Origin: a bacterium
Lineage (GTDB): Bacteria; Planctomycetota; UBA1135; UBA2386
Assembly: GCA_030432695.1 (NCBI GenBank)
Contig: JAUILN010000002.1
Location: 682,001-746,000 of the forward strand
DNA length: 64,000 nucleotides
Direction: 5' to 3'
Part shown: positions 24,169-33,530 of the stretch, one piece after another
How the letters are laid out: every line of letters starts with the position of its first letter
Position numbering within the stretch: position 1 is the first letter of the stretch
Program-made: the position numbers and the translations under genes
Notes under the pieces: model-generated
Seen by the model: only the letters and a program-made list of their open reading frames with translations
Told to the model about the DNA's origin: nothing
The model's database searches: none

Positions 24169-26759
24169 GCGCTGCCGTGACCCGCTCGCTCACGGTCGGC
24201 GACCGGAGCTACCCGATCGACGCGCTGCTGCGGAGCAGCGCCGGGAGCGAGGTGTTCCACGGCCGCACCGCGCTGGCCGGCGACGCCTCGCGGCAGGTGG
24301 TGTTGAAGCGCCTGTTGGCACCGAGCGACGAGGCTGCCGTCCTCGAGGAACTCGACCATCCCGACATCGTGCGGCTGCTCGACCGCGGTCGCGACACCGA
24401 CGGCCACGAGGTGCTGGTCCTCGAACACGCGCCCGGCGCGGAACTCGACCGGGCCCTCGCCGACGCCGACCTGCAGACCCGGCTGCGCTGGTTCGAGCGC
24501 CTGTGCCGGGCGACGCACCACGTGCACCAGCGCGGCTACCTGCACCGCGACCTCGCGCCCGACAACGTGCTGGTCGACGTCGGCAAGGGCACACTGCGGC
24601 TGATCGACTTCGGCGAAGCCAGGGAGCCGGCGGCCACGCAGGACGACGAACCCGGCCGCTTCGCGGGCACGCCGCGGTTCACGTCGCCGGAGCAGGCGCG
24701 CGGCGACGTCGACCGCGTCGACGTGCGCACCGACATCCATGCGCTCGGCGCGATCCTCGACGAGCTGGTTGCCGGAGCTCCACGGCGCAACCTGCCGAAC
24801 GACCCACTCGCGGCCTTCGCCCTGGTCGGTCGCGGGGAGCCGCCGTTGCCTCCGAGCCGCCGGAGCAGCGCACCTCGAGGCCCGATCCACCACGCGCCGC
24901 GCGTACTGGTCCGCGACCTCGACGCGGTGGTGCTCACCGCCTGCGCCCCGGAACCCGCCGACCGCTACCCGTCGGCCGAAGCGCTGGCCGAGGAGGTGGC
25001 GCGACTGATCCGCGACGAACCGGTGACGGCCCGCCCGCTGGGCAGTCTGGAACGGCTGCGTCGTGGCCTGCGCCGGCACGCCGCCGGGGTGATCGCTGCG
25101 GCGCTGGTGCTCGCGGCACTCACCGCCGGCGTGGTCTCGACCGCCGCCGCGTGGAACGACGCTCAGGAACTCGCCCTGCGCGCCACCGACGCCCGCCACT
25201 CCGCCGAGCGCGCCGCGGCGACCCTGGAGGAGCGGATCACCGCGTTCCGCCGGCTCAGCGCCGGACCGTGGCTGGAACGCGCCGAGTTCGAGTTCGCGAA
25301 GCTCTTGCCGATCACCGACGACCAGGGCGAGCTCACCGTGCGGGAATGGCGGGACGAGGTGGTCGCCGAGCTGGCCGCGCGGTTCGACGAACTCGAGGCC
25401 GCGCTGGAACTGACCAGCGGGGCCGCGGACTCGCACGCCGCCGGCGCACCCGATCCGAACGCGCAGACCCGCTGGCAGGACCTCGTCGACTGGCTGCAGC
25501 AGGAGCAGATCGTGGACCTGTTCGGCAACGAGTGGACCGGGGTCGCCGCCAGTTTCGCGGCACGGCAGCGCGACCTGGCAATGGAGCCGGCCTCGCTGCC
25601 ACAGATCTCCGACGAGGCCCTGGCGTTCCTCGACCAGAGCCTGCGCGACGCGAGGATCGAGTTCGAACGCGCACTGCATCCGGCCTGGGGACTCGCGGCG
25701 CGCAGCGAAGTCGCCCTGGCGCGCTACCGCCGCGCGCGCACCGCGCGGTCACGCGACATCGAGGCGTGGCGCGCTGCCGTAGCGCGGGTCGCTCAGGATC
25801 CGCGCTTCGAAGGCGTCCGGTTGCTGCCTCGCCTCGGACTCGTGCCGCTCGGGCCGGACCCGGAGTCCGGCCTCGAGGAGTTCCATCACCTCGACTCTTC
25901 GTTCGGCGCGCTGCGGAGCGGTGTCGAGCCGGCACTGGCGCGCGACGACGACGGACGGATCGCGGTCGAGCCCGGCCACGGCATCGTGCTGGTGCTGGTC
26001 CCTGGCGGCACCGCGCGCATCGGCTGCCAGAACACCGACCCGTCGGCTCCGCACTTCGATCCACTCACCAATCCGGAGCTGGAAGGACCGGTCCACGAGG
26101 TCCGCCTCGATCCCTTCCTGATCGCCAAACACGAACTCACGCGCGCGCAATGGAGCTGCCTGCGCTGGCCGCTGGTCCCCGACCCGGAACTCATCCGCCT
26201 GATGCTGCGCAGCGAGGAGCGCTGGACCCACCCGGTGTCCGGCCCCACCCTGCAGGACGCGATCGGAGTGCTCGACCGCTTCGGACTCGAGCCGCCGACC
26301 GAGGTGCAGTGGGAATACGCCGCGCGCGCGGGCAGCACCGCGCCCTGGGGAACGGTCGACTCGGTCGCCGAACTGGACCGGATCGCCAACCTCGCCGACC
26401 GCTCCCTCGCCCCGGCAGCCGCCGGCCTCGGTGCCTACGACGCCGACCTCGACGACGGCTACCCCCTCTCCGCCCCGATCGGCTCGTTCGCACCCAACGC
26501 CTTCGGCCTGCACGACACGCTCGGCAACGTGATCGAGTGGTGCCGCGACGCGCGGGTCCCCTACACCGTGCCGGCCCGCGAAGGAGATGGCCTGCGACGA
26601 TCCGGCCTCAGCCCCGGCCAGGCGGTGCGCGGCGGCTCGTTCAGCGCGCTGCCGATCCGCGCCCGCGTCGCCTACCGCTCGGCGAACCCCTTGTCGGCAT
26701 CGGACGAGTCGATCGGGTTCCGGTTGACGATGGGTCTCGACGCCATGCGGGAGCGTTGA
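24165..26759 (+). CDS. Second kinase-FGE fusion protein, kinase domain atypical
   Basis: 864 residues, same layout as its upstream neighbour: N-terminal kinase fold, one membrane helix ([20 protein letters not shown]), helical outer region and C-terminal FGE-like domain ([53 protein letters not shown]). The kinase keeps the VVLKRL lysine, HRD and DFG, but the glycine loop is poor ([13 protein letters not shown]) and the catalytic-loop Lys is replaced (HRDLAPDN). Activity may therefore be weak or altered. GTG start 24165 overlaps the TGA of the upstream kinase (GTGA), so the two are translationally coupled. The pair looks like a tandem duplication that has diverged. The 3' end overlaps a convergent glycosyltransferase gene by 88 bp. 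Confidence 0.85.
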   Translation: MSAAVTRSLTVGDRSYPIDALLRSSAGSEVFHGRTALAGDASRQVVLKRLLAPSDEAAVLEELDHPDIVRLLDRGRDTDGHEVLVLEHAPGAELDRALADADLQTRLRWFERLCRATHHVHQRGYLHRDLAPDNVLVDVGKGTLRLIDFGEAREPAATQDDEPGRFAGTPRFTSPEQARGDVDRVDVRTDIHALGAILDELVAGAPRRNLPNDPLAAFALVGRGEPPLPPSRRSSAPRGPIHHAPRVLVRDLDAVVLTACAPEPADRYPSAEALAEEVARLIRDEPVTARPLGSLERLRRGLRRHAAGVIAAALVLAALTAGVVSTAAAWNDAQELALRATDARHSAERAAATLEERITAFRRLSAGPWLERAEFEFAKLLPITDDQGELTVREWRDEVVAELAARFDELEAALELTSGAADSHAAGAPDPNAQTRWQDLVDWLQQEQIVDLFGNEWTGVAASFAARQRDLAMEPASLPQISDEALAFLDQSLRDARIEFERALHPAWGLAARSEVALARYRRARTARSRDIEAWRAAVARVAQDPRFEGVRLLPRLGLVPLGPDPESGLEEFHHLDSSFGALRSGVEPALARDDDGRIAVEPGHGIVLVLVPGGTARIGCQNTDPSAPHFDPLTNPELEGPVHEVRLDPFLIAKHELTRAQWSCLRWPLVPDPELIRLMLRSEERWTHPVSGPTLQDAIGVLDRFGLEPPTEVQWEYAARAGSTAPWGTVDSVAELDRIANLADRSLAPAAAGLGAYDADLDDGYPLSAPIGSFAPNAFGLHDTLGNVIEWCRDARVPYTVPAREGDGLRRSGLSPGQAVRGGSFSALPIRARVAYRSANPLSASDESIGFRLTMGLDAMRER

Positions 26760-27628
26760 CCGAGCGCCCGCCAGTACCCCGGCAACCACCGCACCCCCGC
26801 CCCGCGCAACACCGCGACCAGCGGCTTCAGCAGCCACGCGACCACCGAGAAACCGAGGCGTTCCCAGGGCCGCAGCCACTTCTTGGCGTAGCGGGCCTTG
26901 CCGGCGGTGATCCACAGGAGTTGGCGACGGCGCATGCCGAGGATCTCGGCGGCGTCGTCCTGTTGGCTGCCGCCTTCGGCGTGGATCACGGTGGCGCGTT
27001 GGTCGATCAGCGGCCGGAAGCCGCGGGCGCGGACCTGGGCACCGAGGTCGACGTCTTCGACGTAGAGGAAGTAGCGTTCGTCGAAGCGGAGGCCTTGGCG
27101 CAGCAGCTCGGCGTCGAGGAGGCAGCAGGCGCCGCTGACGAAGTCGGTGGCGGCGACGTCGACGAGCGGTGGCGCCGCCACGTGCAGACCGGACAGGGTC
27201 CAGTGGTTCACCCGACCGCACTCGAACCAGACCGCGCCCGGCGGGTCGCCGGCGAGGATGCGGGGTCCGACCAGACCCGCGTCGGGGTGGATGCGCGCGG
27301 TGTCGAGCAGCCGGCCGAGGAAGCCCGGTGTGGCCTGGCAGTCGGGGTTCCAGAGCAGCGCGAACTGCAGGTTGGGGCGGGTCGCGAGCAGGTGCTCGAA
27401 CGCAACGTTGCAGGCGGCGCCGAAGCCGTCGTTGCTCTCGACGCGGAGCACTTCGACGCCGCCGCCTGACGACGCGGCGAACCGCTGGCCGGCCTCGGTG
27501 GAGTTGTCGACGACGACCACCGGCAGACCCGGTGCCCAGTCGAGCAGGCTCCGGAGCGAGCGCTCGGTGGCTACCGGATCGCGGTGGTGGACCACGACCG
27601 CGGCGCAAGGTTCACGCGCGATCGTCAC
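26672..27628 (-). CDS. Family 2 glycosyltransferase (rhamnosyltransferase-like)
   Basis: 318 residues, GT-A fold: AAVVVHHRDPVATERSL at the N-terminus, VVVVDNSTEAG, SNDGFGAACNVAFEHLL, the substrate-site LLWNPDCQATPGFL, and FLYVEDVDLGAQVRARG with the catalytic-type ED. It should transfer a sugar from a nucleotide donor to a surface glycan. The C-terminal segment has a hydrophobic helix (GFSVVAWLLKPLVAVL). GTG 27628 overlaps the TGA of the upstream HAD gene (GTGA), favouring it over ATG 27652 and showing coupling. The last 29 codons lie antisense to the end of the kinase-FGE gene, an unusually long convergent overlap; the enzyme core ends before it. Confidence 0.85.
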   Translation of the reverse strand: MTIAREPCAAVVVHHRDPVATERSLRSLLDWAPGLPVVVVDNSTEAGQRFAASSGGGVEVLRVESNDGFGAACNVAFEHLLATRPNLQFALLWNPDCQATPGFLGRLLDTARIHPDAGLVGPRILAGDPPGAVWFECGRVNHWTLSGLHVAAPPLVDVAATDFVSGACCLLDAELLRQGLRFDERYFLYVEDVDLGAQVRARGFRPLIDQRATVIHAEGGSQQDDAAEILGMRRRQLLWITAGKARYAKKWLRPWERLGFSVVAWLLKPLVAVLRGAGVRWLPGYWRALGQRSRMASRPIVNRNPIDSSDADKGFAER

Positions 27629-28281
27629 CGGGCGAGTTGCTCCTCCAGCCACCCGGTGAAGTCAGCGACCGAGTCGAAGAGCTGGTCGGGACCCTCGGCG
27701 GCGAGCGCGTCGCGGTCGGTGGTCGGAGCCCAGGCGGCGCCGAGAGTCACGCAACCGGCGGCGCGAGCATCGACGATATCCATGTGCGAGTCGCCGAGAT
27801 GCGCGATGTGCGCCGGATCGATGCCGGTCTCCATGGCGAACGCGCGGAGTCGCTGGTCCTTGATCGATCCGCTGACGTCGCCAGGACCGAGGAAGTCGAC
27901 GAGATCACGCAGACCCAGGTGGTCGAGGGTGTGCTCGGCGCTGCGCCGGCCCTTGCCGGTGATGACCGCGAGTCGGAGTCCCGCAGCCGCGGCCCGTTCC
28001 ATCGCCTGCCGCACGCCGTCGAACGGCCGGACCCGGCTCGCCGCGAGCAGCTCGCCGTAGCGGGCATGCCAGCGATCTTCGAGGTCGGGATCCTGGCGGC
28101 CGGCGAGGCGCGTCAGGATGCCCTCCTCGCTGGCACCGAATCCGGCGACCACCTCGGCAGCGCTCGGCCGGCGCCCCTGCAGTTGCTCGATCGCGTCCTG
28201 GAAGGTCTCGACACAGATGCCGAGCGTGTCGGCGAGGGTGCCGTCGAGGTCGAGGCTGAGGGCGCGCAGCGGGCCGGGCAT
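27625..28281 (-). CDS. HAD-family hydrolase, phosphoglycolate-phosphatase-like
   Basis: 218 residues. Motif I is LSLDLDGTLADT (nucleophile Asp11, acid/base Asp13), a cap domain follows, then motif II VITGK, motif III lysine in SIKDQRL and motif IV HLGDSHMDIVDARAAG. This is the Gph/PGMB-like HAD subfamily, acting on small phosphorylated compounds in the cytoplasm. ATG 28281 was picked because the domain begins immediately; the frame is open further but would cover the divergent lipoprotein gene's start. It shares a GTGA overlap with the downstream glycosyltransferase, so both belong to one operon; removal of a sugar or nucleotide phosphate is possible. Confidence 0.85.
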   Translation of the reverse strand: MPGPLRALSLDLDGTLADTLGICVETFQDAIEQLQGRRPSAAEVVAGFGASEEGILTRLAGRQDPDLEDRWHARYGELLAASRVRPFDGVRQAMERAAAAGLRLAVITGKGRRSAEHTLDHLGLRDLVDFLGPGDVSGSIKDQRLRAFAMETGIDPAHIAHLGDSHMDIVDARAAGCVTLGAAWAPTTDRDALAAEGPDQLFDSVADFTGWLEEQLAR

Positions 28282-28345
28282 GCGCGCAGCGTGGCGCAGG
28301 AACGGGCGCGCGACAACAGTGGGGTCGGGCGTACACTGCGCCGCG

Positions 28346-29743
28346 ATGCGACGGCGATCGGTTGCTGCCTGTGTGGTTCTGTCCCTGCTCGGCGGATGCG
28401 GCGCATTCGGTGGCAGTGCGGAGCGGAAGTCGGAGACCTTCGAGGGCGGCATCACCGAGCTGGAGCTGCAGGCATTGGCCATGGAGATGGCCGACGACTA
28501 CTGCGCCGCGCTCGGCGAGACGGTCTACCTGGTGCTCGAAGGGGAGGAGGTCGACCCCCGCGCCCGCTCGCTGGCCGTCTCCTTCCTGCGCAACGGCTTC
28601 GGCGCCGCGGTCGACATCGGCTCCAGCCCGAACCCCGACGTGGCGGTGCTCGACCTGCTGGTCCTCGCCGAACTCAACACCTGGGCGTTCGAGAAGCACT
28701 GGGTCCCGGCCGGGATCGACGCCGAACGCGGCAAGCGCGCCACCGAGCTGCTGAAGCTCGCCGCCCAGGATCTGTGGACGATGGCGCACCGGGTGCTGAA
28801 CCCGGGCCAGGAGGGGGAGCTGCACGAACTCATCGCCCAGTGGATCGAAGAGCATCCCGACCAGGTGGTGGTGTCGTCGGTGCGCTTCGCCAACTTCACC
28901 AAGTCGCGGCACATGTCGACGGTCGGCGCGCGGGAGATCGCGTCGGGCCTGCTCTCGGAGGTGCAGAACGCCAGTGCGGCAGTCGAACACGCCCGGCTGT
29001 TCGGCGAGCGGGCCATGTGGTTCGCGAGCCGCTATCCGTGGGTCATCGGCCAGCAGGCCGAGGTCACGACCTATCGCATGGCCAACCAGCCGGAGTTCGA
29101 GGCGGCCTTCGCGACGATCGAGTCGATCGGCAAGCTCAGCGAAGAGCTCACCGTGCAGGTGAGCGAGTTGGACGACACCGCGGACCGCCTGGTCGCGAGC
29201 TTCCGCGAGGAACGCACGGCGACCTTCGAGGAACTGGAAGAGAGCCTCGGCCGCCTGATCACCGACGCGCTCGACCGGCTCGGTGACGAGATCGAGCAGG
29301 TGCGGGTCGCGACGGTCGACGAGGTCTTCGAACGGCTGCGGGAGGAGGTCACCGATACGCTGACCTCGCTCGACGCGCGAAGCGCGCAGCTCGGCGCGAC
29401 CCTGACCGCAGCGGAGACCACCGCCCTCGCCGCGGCGGATGCGGGCCGCTCGCTGCACGAGGCCCTGCAGGTTGCCGACCACCTCGCCGGGCGCTTCGAC
29501 CGCGCTCCGGACGACCCGCGAGGCTCGCTGCGCCTCGAGGACCTGCGCACCACCGCCACCGAGGCCCACCTCGCCGCCGAGCGTCTCGAAACCTCGCTGA
29601 GCCGCGTCGATCGCTGGTTCGAGGAAGGCAAGCTCGACGCCGAGGCGCTGGTCAGCGCGGTGTTCTGGCGGGCGACCATCCTGCTGGCGATCCTGCTGGT
29701 CGGTCTCGCCCTGCTACGCCTGCTCCCCTCCCGCAAAGGGTGA
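28346..29743 (+). CDS. Lipoprotein with long coiled coil and C-terminal membrane helix
   Basis: 465 residues, not recognised as a named family. A lipoprotein signal (VVLSLLGGC lipobox) starts the protein. Residues 30-230 are helical. Residues 260-440 are strongly heptad-like and acidic (EELTVQVSELDDTADRL, FEELEESLGRLITDALDRL, TLTSLDARSAQLGATLTAAE), and a C-terminal helix (FWRATILLAILLVGLALLRLL) spans a membrane. Lipid at one end and a transmembrane helix at the other could bridge envelope layers (inference). ATG 28346 is divergent from the HAD gene with 64 bp between. The stop TGA is part of the palindromic repeat at 29735-29775, so the last residues (SRKG) are encoded by the repeat. Confidence 0.7.
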   Translation: MRRRSVAACVVLSLLGGCGAFGGSAERKSETFEGGITELELQALAMEMADDYCAALGETVYLVLEGEEVDPRARSLAVSFLRNGFGAAVDIGSSPNPDVAVLDLLVLAELNTWAFEKHWVPAGIDAERGKRATELLKLAAQDLWTMAHRVLNPGQEGELHELIAQWIEEHPDQVVVSSVRFANFTKSRHMSTVGAREIASGLLSEVQNASAAVEHARLFGERAMWFASRYPWVIGQQAEVTTYRMANQPEFEAAFATIESIGKLSEELTVQVSELDDTADRLVASFREERTATFEELEESLGRLITDALDRLGDEIEQVRVATVDEVFERLREEVTDTLTSLDARSAQLGATLTAAETTALAAADAGRSLHEALQVADHLAGRFDRAPDDPRGSLRLEDLRTTATEAHLAAERLETSLSRVDRWFEEGKLDAEALVSAVFWRATILLAILLVGLALLRLLPSRKG

Positions 29744-29775
29744 ACGGTTCGACCCGGCCCAACCGTTCACCCTTT
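29735..29775. repeat. Palindromic intergenic repeat, copy 6 (perfect arms, supplies both stop codons)
   Basis: Perfect 15-bp arms AAAGGGTGAACGGTT / AACCGTTCACCCTTT around CGACCCGGCCC. The TGA in the left arm (29741-29743) ends the lipoprotein gene and the TGA in the right arm read on the minus strand (29769-29767) ends the convergent membrane protein gene. It could act as a bidirectional terminator. Confidence 0.9.
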
Positions 29776-30300
29776 CGGGTCGCGTTCCTGGGCTTCCCGC
29801 CGCGCCCGCACGCGCTCCCAGGGACTCTCGCCGGGAGAATGCGCGGGACCGAGAAACAGCCACAGGCTGGTGCCGAGGCTTGCACCGCCGAGCGGTACCA
29901 GCACGAGCAGGCCGAGGTAGCCGGGGTCGGCGACGACACCCGCGACCACGGCGACCTGCTCACGCAGCCCTGGCAGGTCGGTGGTGTGCGCGGCCCAGCA
30001 GATCCGCAGGTCGTGGACCGTGACCGCGGTGATCCACGCCAGTTCGGCGATCAGGACAGCGACGCCCACGGACTTCCGCGCAGTCGCGCCAGGTCGTCGC
30101 CAGAGCGGAGTCATCGCCACGCTCAGCGACATCAGCACGAGGAACCCAGCGAGCAGTCCCCAGACACCCGCTCCGGAGTTTGCGGCGCCACCGCGCCACT
30201 TCATCGCCACGGCGGTGAAGATCCAGCCGAGTTGGCCGTGGAGCAGGGCGATCCCCGCGGCGGCCAAGCGGGCACGGGGACTGCCACGCGGGGTCAGCAT
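29767..30300 (-). CDS. Small integral membrane protein, unknown
   Basis: 177 residues with about four membrane helices: AAGIALLHGQLGWIFTAVAM, GVWGLLAGFLVLMSLSVAM, SVGVAVLIAELAWITAVTV and GYLGLLVLVPLGGASLGTSL. No family motif recognised. ATG 30300 was preferred; the open frame to 30408 runs through another palindromic repeat and is not credible protein. The gene is bracketed by two copies of the repeat family (29735-29775 and 30349-30375), and its stop codon and last codons come from the first. Confidence 0.65.
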   Translation of the reverse strand: MLTPRGSPRARLAAAGIALLHGQLGWIFTAVAMKWRGGAANSGAGVWGLLAGFLVLMSLSVAMTPLWRRPGATARKSVGVAVLIAELAWITAVTVHDLRICWAAHTTDLPGLREQVAVVAGVVADPGYLGLLVLVPLGGASLGTSLWLFLGPAHSPGESPWERVRARREAQERDPKG

Positions 30301-30348
30301 CGAAGAATCGAAGCGTACGACGACCGCGCTCGCCAGCTGCCGAAAGGT

Positions 30349-30375
30349 GAACGGTTCGACCCGGCCGAACCGTTC
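30349..30375. repeat. Palindromic intergenic repeat, copy 7 (short arms)
   Basis: Arms GAACGGTTCG and CGAACCGTTC enclose ACCCGGC. Only the inner arms pair; the outer GGTGAA has lost its partner. It lies between the membrane protein start and the stop of the next minus-strand gene. Confidence 0.75.
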
Positions 30376-30404
30376 GAGCTTGCCGGTCGCGAGGGATCCC
30401 CCGG

Positions 30405-32672
30405 TCAACGACCGATCGTCATCGACAACATGTTCGAGGCGCTGAGACCCCCGCAGCTGTTGTCGCCCGGGGTGATCGACAGGAACTGCACACTGAGGCC
30501 GAAGCCGATCAGGTTCGGATCACAGGAGACCGCGAGCGGCGTGGAAACCGCTCCATTGACGAACGACAAGGGGATGCAGACCGGCGCGTTGGTGATCAGT
30601 CGCCCACCGCCGCACGGAACCGAGGTCGGTGCGCCGGTGAAGCTGAAGCAGGCGTAGGTCGTTCCAGACCGGCCGCTGTAGGCGCCGACGAGGTCGAGCC
30701 GGAAGTCGGGATTGCCGAGCGCGAAGTCCCCCACTCCGGAGAGCGTCCCGCCTTGACCGACCCGACCGCCCAGGTCAAGGACGGGCCCGCCATTGCCGAA
30801 GGCCTCCCAGGCGTGGGCGCCGATGATGTTGCCGTCGAAGATCACGGCCAAAGCACGATCATCGTCGACACGCCCGCCGGCATAGGTCGACGTGATCTTG
30901 CTCGACGAGGAGAAATTGCGCACGAGGTCGACCGGACCACACGGGTCGCCCAGGCCATTGACGCGCTGGATGTAGCTATCCTCGCGGACCTGCGGATCTC
31001 CCTGCTTGAAGTGAACGGCATAGAAGTCGGTCGCCGCGTTCGCCGAGTTCGACGCCAGCGCCACTGAGGGCATGCTGTCTTCCACCGCCGGATCTCCAAT
31101 AGAGCGGAAGGGGAGACTGAGAGCGTACGGTGTCCCCTGCGGATCGCTGGGTAGACCGATTCCGACCGTGAAGATCTGCGGGTCGCTTCCAGCAGGAACT
31201 TCCCACCGACCGACGAGGAGGAACGTCGTACCATTTCCGTCGACGCTCAGTTGGGTCACGCGATTCCAGGGGACGTCGATCCCAATCGCGGCGGACCGGA
31301 GCGTGCTGTCCATGGTGATCGCTCGCACGTAGCCCCTTCCGGAAACAGTCTCCCACGCGACGAGCGCGACCCTTCCCTGGCCGCAACTGTTAGAGATCGC
31401 TGGATTGCGGGCGCTGGCATCTCCGGTGATCTGCCGGCGGCGCGTTGCGCCATCGCTCGAACTGAGGTCCGCGGCAACGGTGATCTCGCGGCTGTGTATC
31501 CCATCGTGGGGATCGGCGAAGACCACGAGGCACTCGTCGTCCTGGGCCAGCCAGTCGCCGCACACGTCTGGCTGGATCCCCTCCTGGGTCAGCGCTCCAC
31601 CCGAAGACAACCCCGCCCGGATCTGCAGCCCCACGCCCAAGGCGCCATCCGAAGCACGCACCGCGCGCCCGTAGATCTCGCGTCCCTGCGCCGGGTCGTG
31701 CGAGTTGTATTCCCAGACCACGTAGAATGCGTTGCGCACGTTCACGTTCGCCACGCGCGGGGAATAGGTATCGAACGTGGCCGTGGCGACGGACACGCGA
31801 CTTCCCACCAGGGTCCCGTCCAGCCGGATGCGTTGCGCGAAGATGTCGTGATCCTGCGGCGCAGCGCGTCGGGCCCAGACGACCAGGAAGGTGTCGGTCG
31901 TCAGGTCGTAGGAGACGTCCGGATCGACGACGGCACCGCTCCCGCCACCCATCTGGACCAAGGATCCGATCAGCGGGTCCAGCGTCAGCGGATAAGCCGC
32001 GGCATCGACGAAGTGCGCAGGCAATACGAGGTCGATGTAGTCACCGCGGTAATCGAGCCAGCCGGGCTGGCGGTGTCCCTCGGCATCGATACCGAGTACC
32101 GCACCGATTCCCACCACGTCCTGCCGACCAAGCCTCAGGGAAAGGCTACCGCTGTAGATGCCTTCCGGGGCGGTCAGCTCCGACTCCAGCGCGATCCGCA
32201 CGCGCAGATCACCGCTCCCCTCCGGACGCCGGTCGAACACCACGCTGTGCTTCAGACCCTCTTCGCGAACCTCGAACAGCTCGTGAATTCCCGCGCCCCG
32301 TTCGTAGTGCACGGTCTGCTTGGCGAGCACCGGTTCAGGTCCACCCGTACCCGCGGCCGTACCCGCTCGGCCACCACTGTCCCGTCCCACCGAGAGGAAG
32401 GAGAAGCGCACTGGCAGCGCCTTCGAGGCATCAGCCCCGAGAGTGGGGCTGAACGTCACGCCGTCGGTCGCGAACAGCGCCTTCCATTCGGCCTGCGTCG
32501 CGATGAGTTCACCGTCGGTCCTCTCCACCAACGCGGGACGCATCCACTCCTGCAGGCCGCGGAGATCAGGCTGGATCCGCGTGGGATCGGTCGGAGATTG
32601 GGCCCCGAGGGAGGCGGCGAGGAGACACGGTGCGCAGACGGCTGCTGCGCGGAGGAGTGGGGTTCTGTGCAT
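30405..32672 (-). CDS. Large secreted protein of unknown function with conserved N-terminal module
   Basis: 755 residues. A signal peptide (AAAVCAPCLLAASLGAQ) is followed by a beta-rich region that closely parallels the start of the protein at 38213-41599: HYERGAGIHELFEVREEG, VVFDRRPEGSGDLRV, GAVLGIDAEGHRQ and VDAAAYPLTLDPLIGS. The middle has repeated units of the form DVSYDLTTDTFLVVWARR and NVRNAFYVVWEYNS, which look like a beta-propeller. The end (LDLVGAYSGRSGTTYACFSF to the last residue) is the C-terminal module common to many secreted proteins here. The start has GGAGGG at 6 nt. No catalytic residues evident; probably an envelope or exported protein. Confidence 0.75.
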   Translation of the reverse strand: MHRTPLLRAAAVCAPCLLAASLGAQSPTDPTRIQPDLRGLQEWMRPALVERTDGELIATQAEWKALFATDGVTFSPTLGADASKALPVRFSFLSVGRDSGGRAGTAAGTGGPEPVLAKQTVHYERGAGIHELFEVREEGLKHSVVFDRRPEGSGDLRVRIALESELTAPEGIYSGSLSLRLGRQDVVGIGAVLGIDAEGHRQPGWLDYRGDYIDLVLPAHFVDAAAYPLTLDPLIGSLVQMGGGSGAVVDPDVSYDLTTDTFLVVWARRAAPQDHDIFAQRIRLDGTLVGSRVSVATATFDTYSPRVANVNVRNAFYVVWEYNSHDPAQGREIYGRAVRASDGALGVGLQIRAGLSSGGALTQEGIQPDVCGDWLAQDDECLVVFADPHDGIHSREITVAADLSSSDGATRRRQITGDASARNPAISNSCGQGRVALVAWETVSGRGYVRAITMDSTLRSAAIGIDVPWNRVTQLSVDGNGTTFLLVGRWEVPAGSDPQIFTVGIGLPSDPQGTPYALSLPFRSIGDPAVEDSMPSVALASNSANAATDFYAVHFKQGDPQVREDSYIQRVNGLGDPCGPVDLVRNFSSSSKITSTYAGGRVDDDRALAVIFDGNIIGAHAWEAFGNGGPVLDLGGRVGQGGTLSGVGDFALGNPDFRLDLVGAYSGRSGTTYACFSFTGAPTSVPCGGGRLITNAPVCIPLSFVNGAVSTPLAVSCDPNLIGFGLSVQFLSITPGDNSCGGLSASNMLSMTIGR

Positions 32673-32923
32673 GGCGGTCCCTCCACGGCGCTCTCGAGCG
32701 CCGGCGCAGGCACATGCGCCAGAGCCGTGCCGCGGACCGTCAGGAATCGACGAAAACGACTCTCACCCCCGTTCGAGAGCCTCTCCGACAGCCGTGCATC
32801 GAGCAAGGCACGGCAGGTGCCACACGAAATCCAACCGGATCATGGAAACCGCAGCTCGAGGCAACTCCACGGTGGAACGCTGGGCCGTACGTCGGCGAGT
32901 GCGGGCAACCCCGCGAGGGTCGC

Positions 32924-33439
32924 TCACGGATTCCGCCCGACCCAGGCGGGATCCCACGCGAAGGAGAGCCCCGGCAGCCCGGCGTTCCCGCCGTCCAGCA
33001 GGTGCGCCAACGGCGCGGGGAACCAGTCGAGGATGTTCATGCCGTGCATCTCGGGGAGTCGGTCGAGCGGCAGCCAGCGGAACTCGAGGGCCTCGCCGTC
33101 GAGCGCGGCCAGCTCGCCGCCGACCACCCGGCAGTCGAACAGGCTGCCGACGTAGGTCGCGACGCCGTTGGGGTACTCGATCGGTGGCGTCGAGAAGACG
33201 CAGAGGAGCCGCGTCGGCTCGACCGTCAGGCCAGCCTCCTCCCGGACCTCGCGCACCACCGTGAGCGCCGGCGGCTCGCCCGGCTCGCAGATCCCGGAGA
33301 GCAGGCTCCAGCGACCGGTGTCCGCGCGGCGCATGACCAGCACGCGGCCGTCCTCGTCGCGGACCACCGCGGTGATCGACGGCATCAGCACCATCACGCC
33401 ACCGGCGGCTTCACGGATGGTGGTCAGGAACTCGGGCAT
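32924..33439 (-). CDS. Nudix hydrolase
   Basis: 171 residues. A complete Nudix box spans residues 49-71 (G-x5-E-x7-REVxEE-x-GL: GICEPGEPP then REVREEAGL), which binds Mg2+ and cleaves nucleoside diphosphates linked to another moiety. The flanking MRRADTGRWSLLSG and EYPNGVATYVGSLFDCRV are usual for the family. Start decision: GGAGG sits 7 nt ahead of ATG 33439, while the upstream ATGs at 33445 and 33463 are too close to it or lack one. The gene is divergent from the formate dehydrogenase genes (91-bp gap). Substrate unknown. Confidence 0.88.
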   Translation of the reverse strand: MPEFLTTIREAAGGVMVLMPSITAVVRDEDGRVLVMRRADTGRWSLLSGICEPGEPPALTVVREVREEAGLTVEPTRLLCVFSTPPIEYPNGVATYVGSLFDCRVVGGELAALDGEALEFRWLPLDRLPEMHGMNILDWFPAPLAHLLDGGNAGLPGLSFAWDPAWVGRNP

Positions 33440-33530
33440 CGGCATGCCTCCGTTCTCGGCCATCGGCGGCCGAGAAAGAAGCGCCGGCCCGAGCCCCAGG
33501 TGTAAGCTGCCGGGCCCGCCCGAAGCTGCG

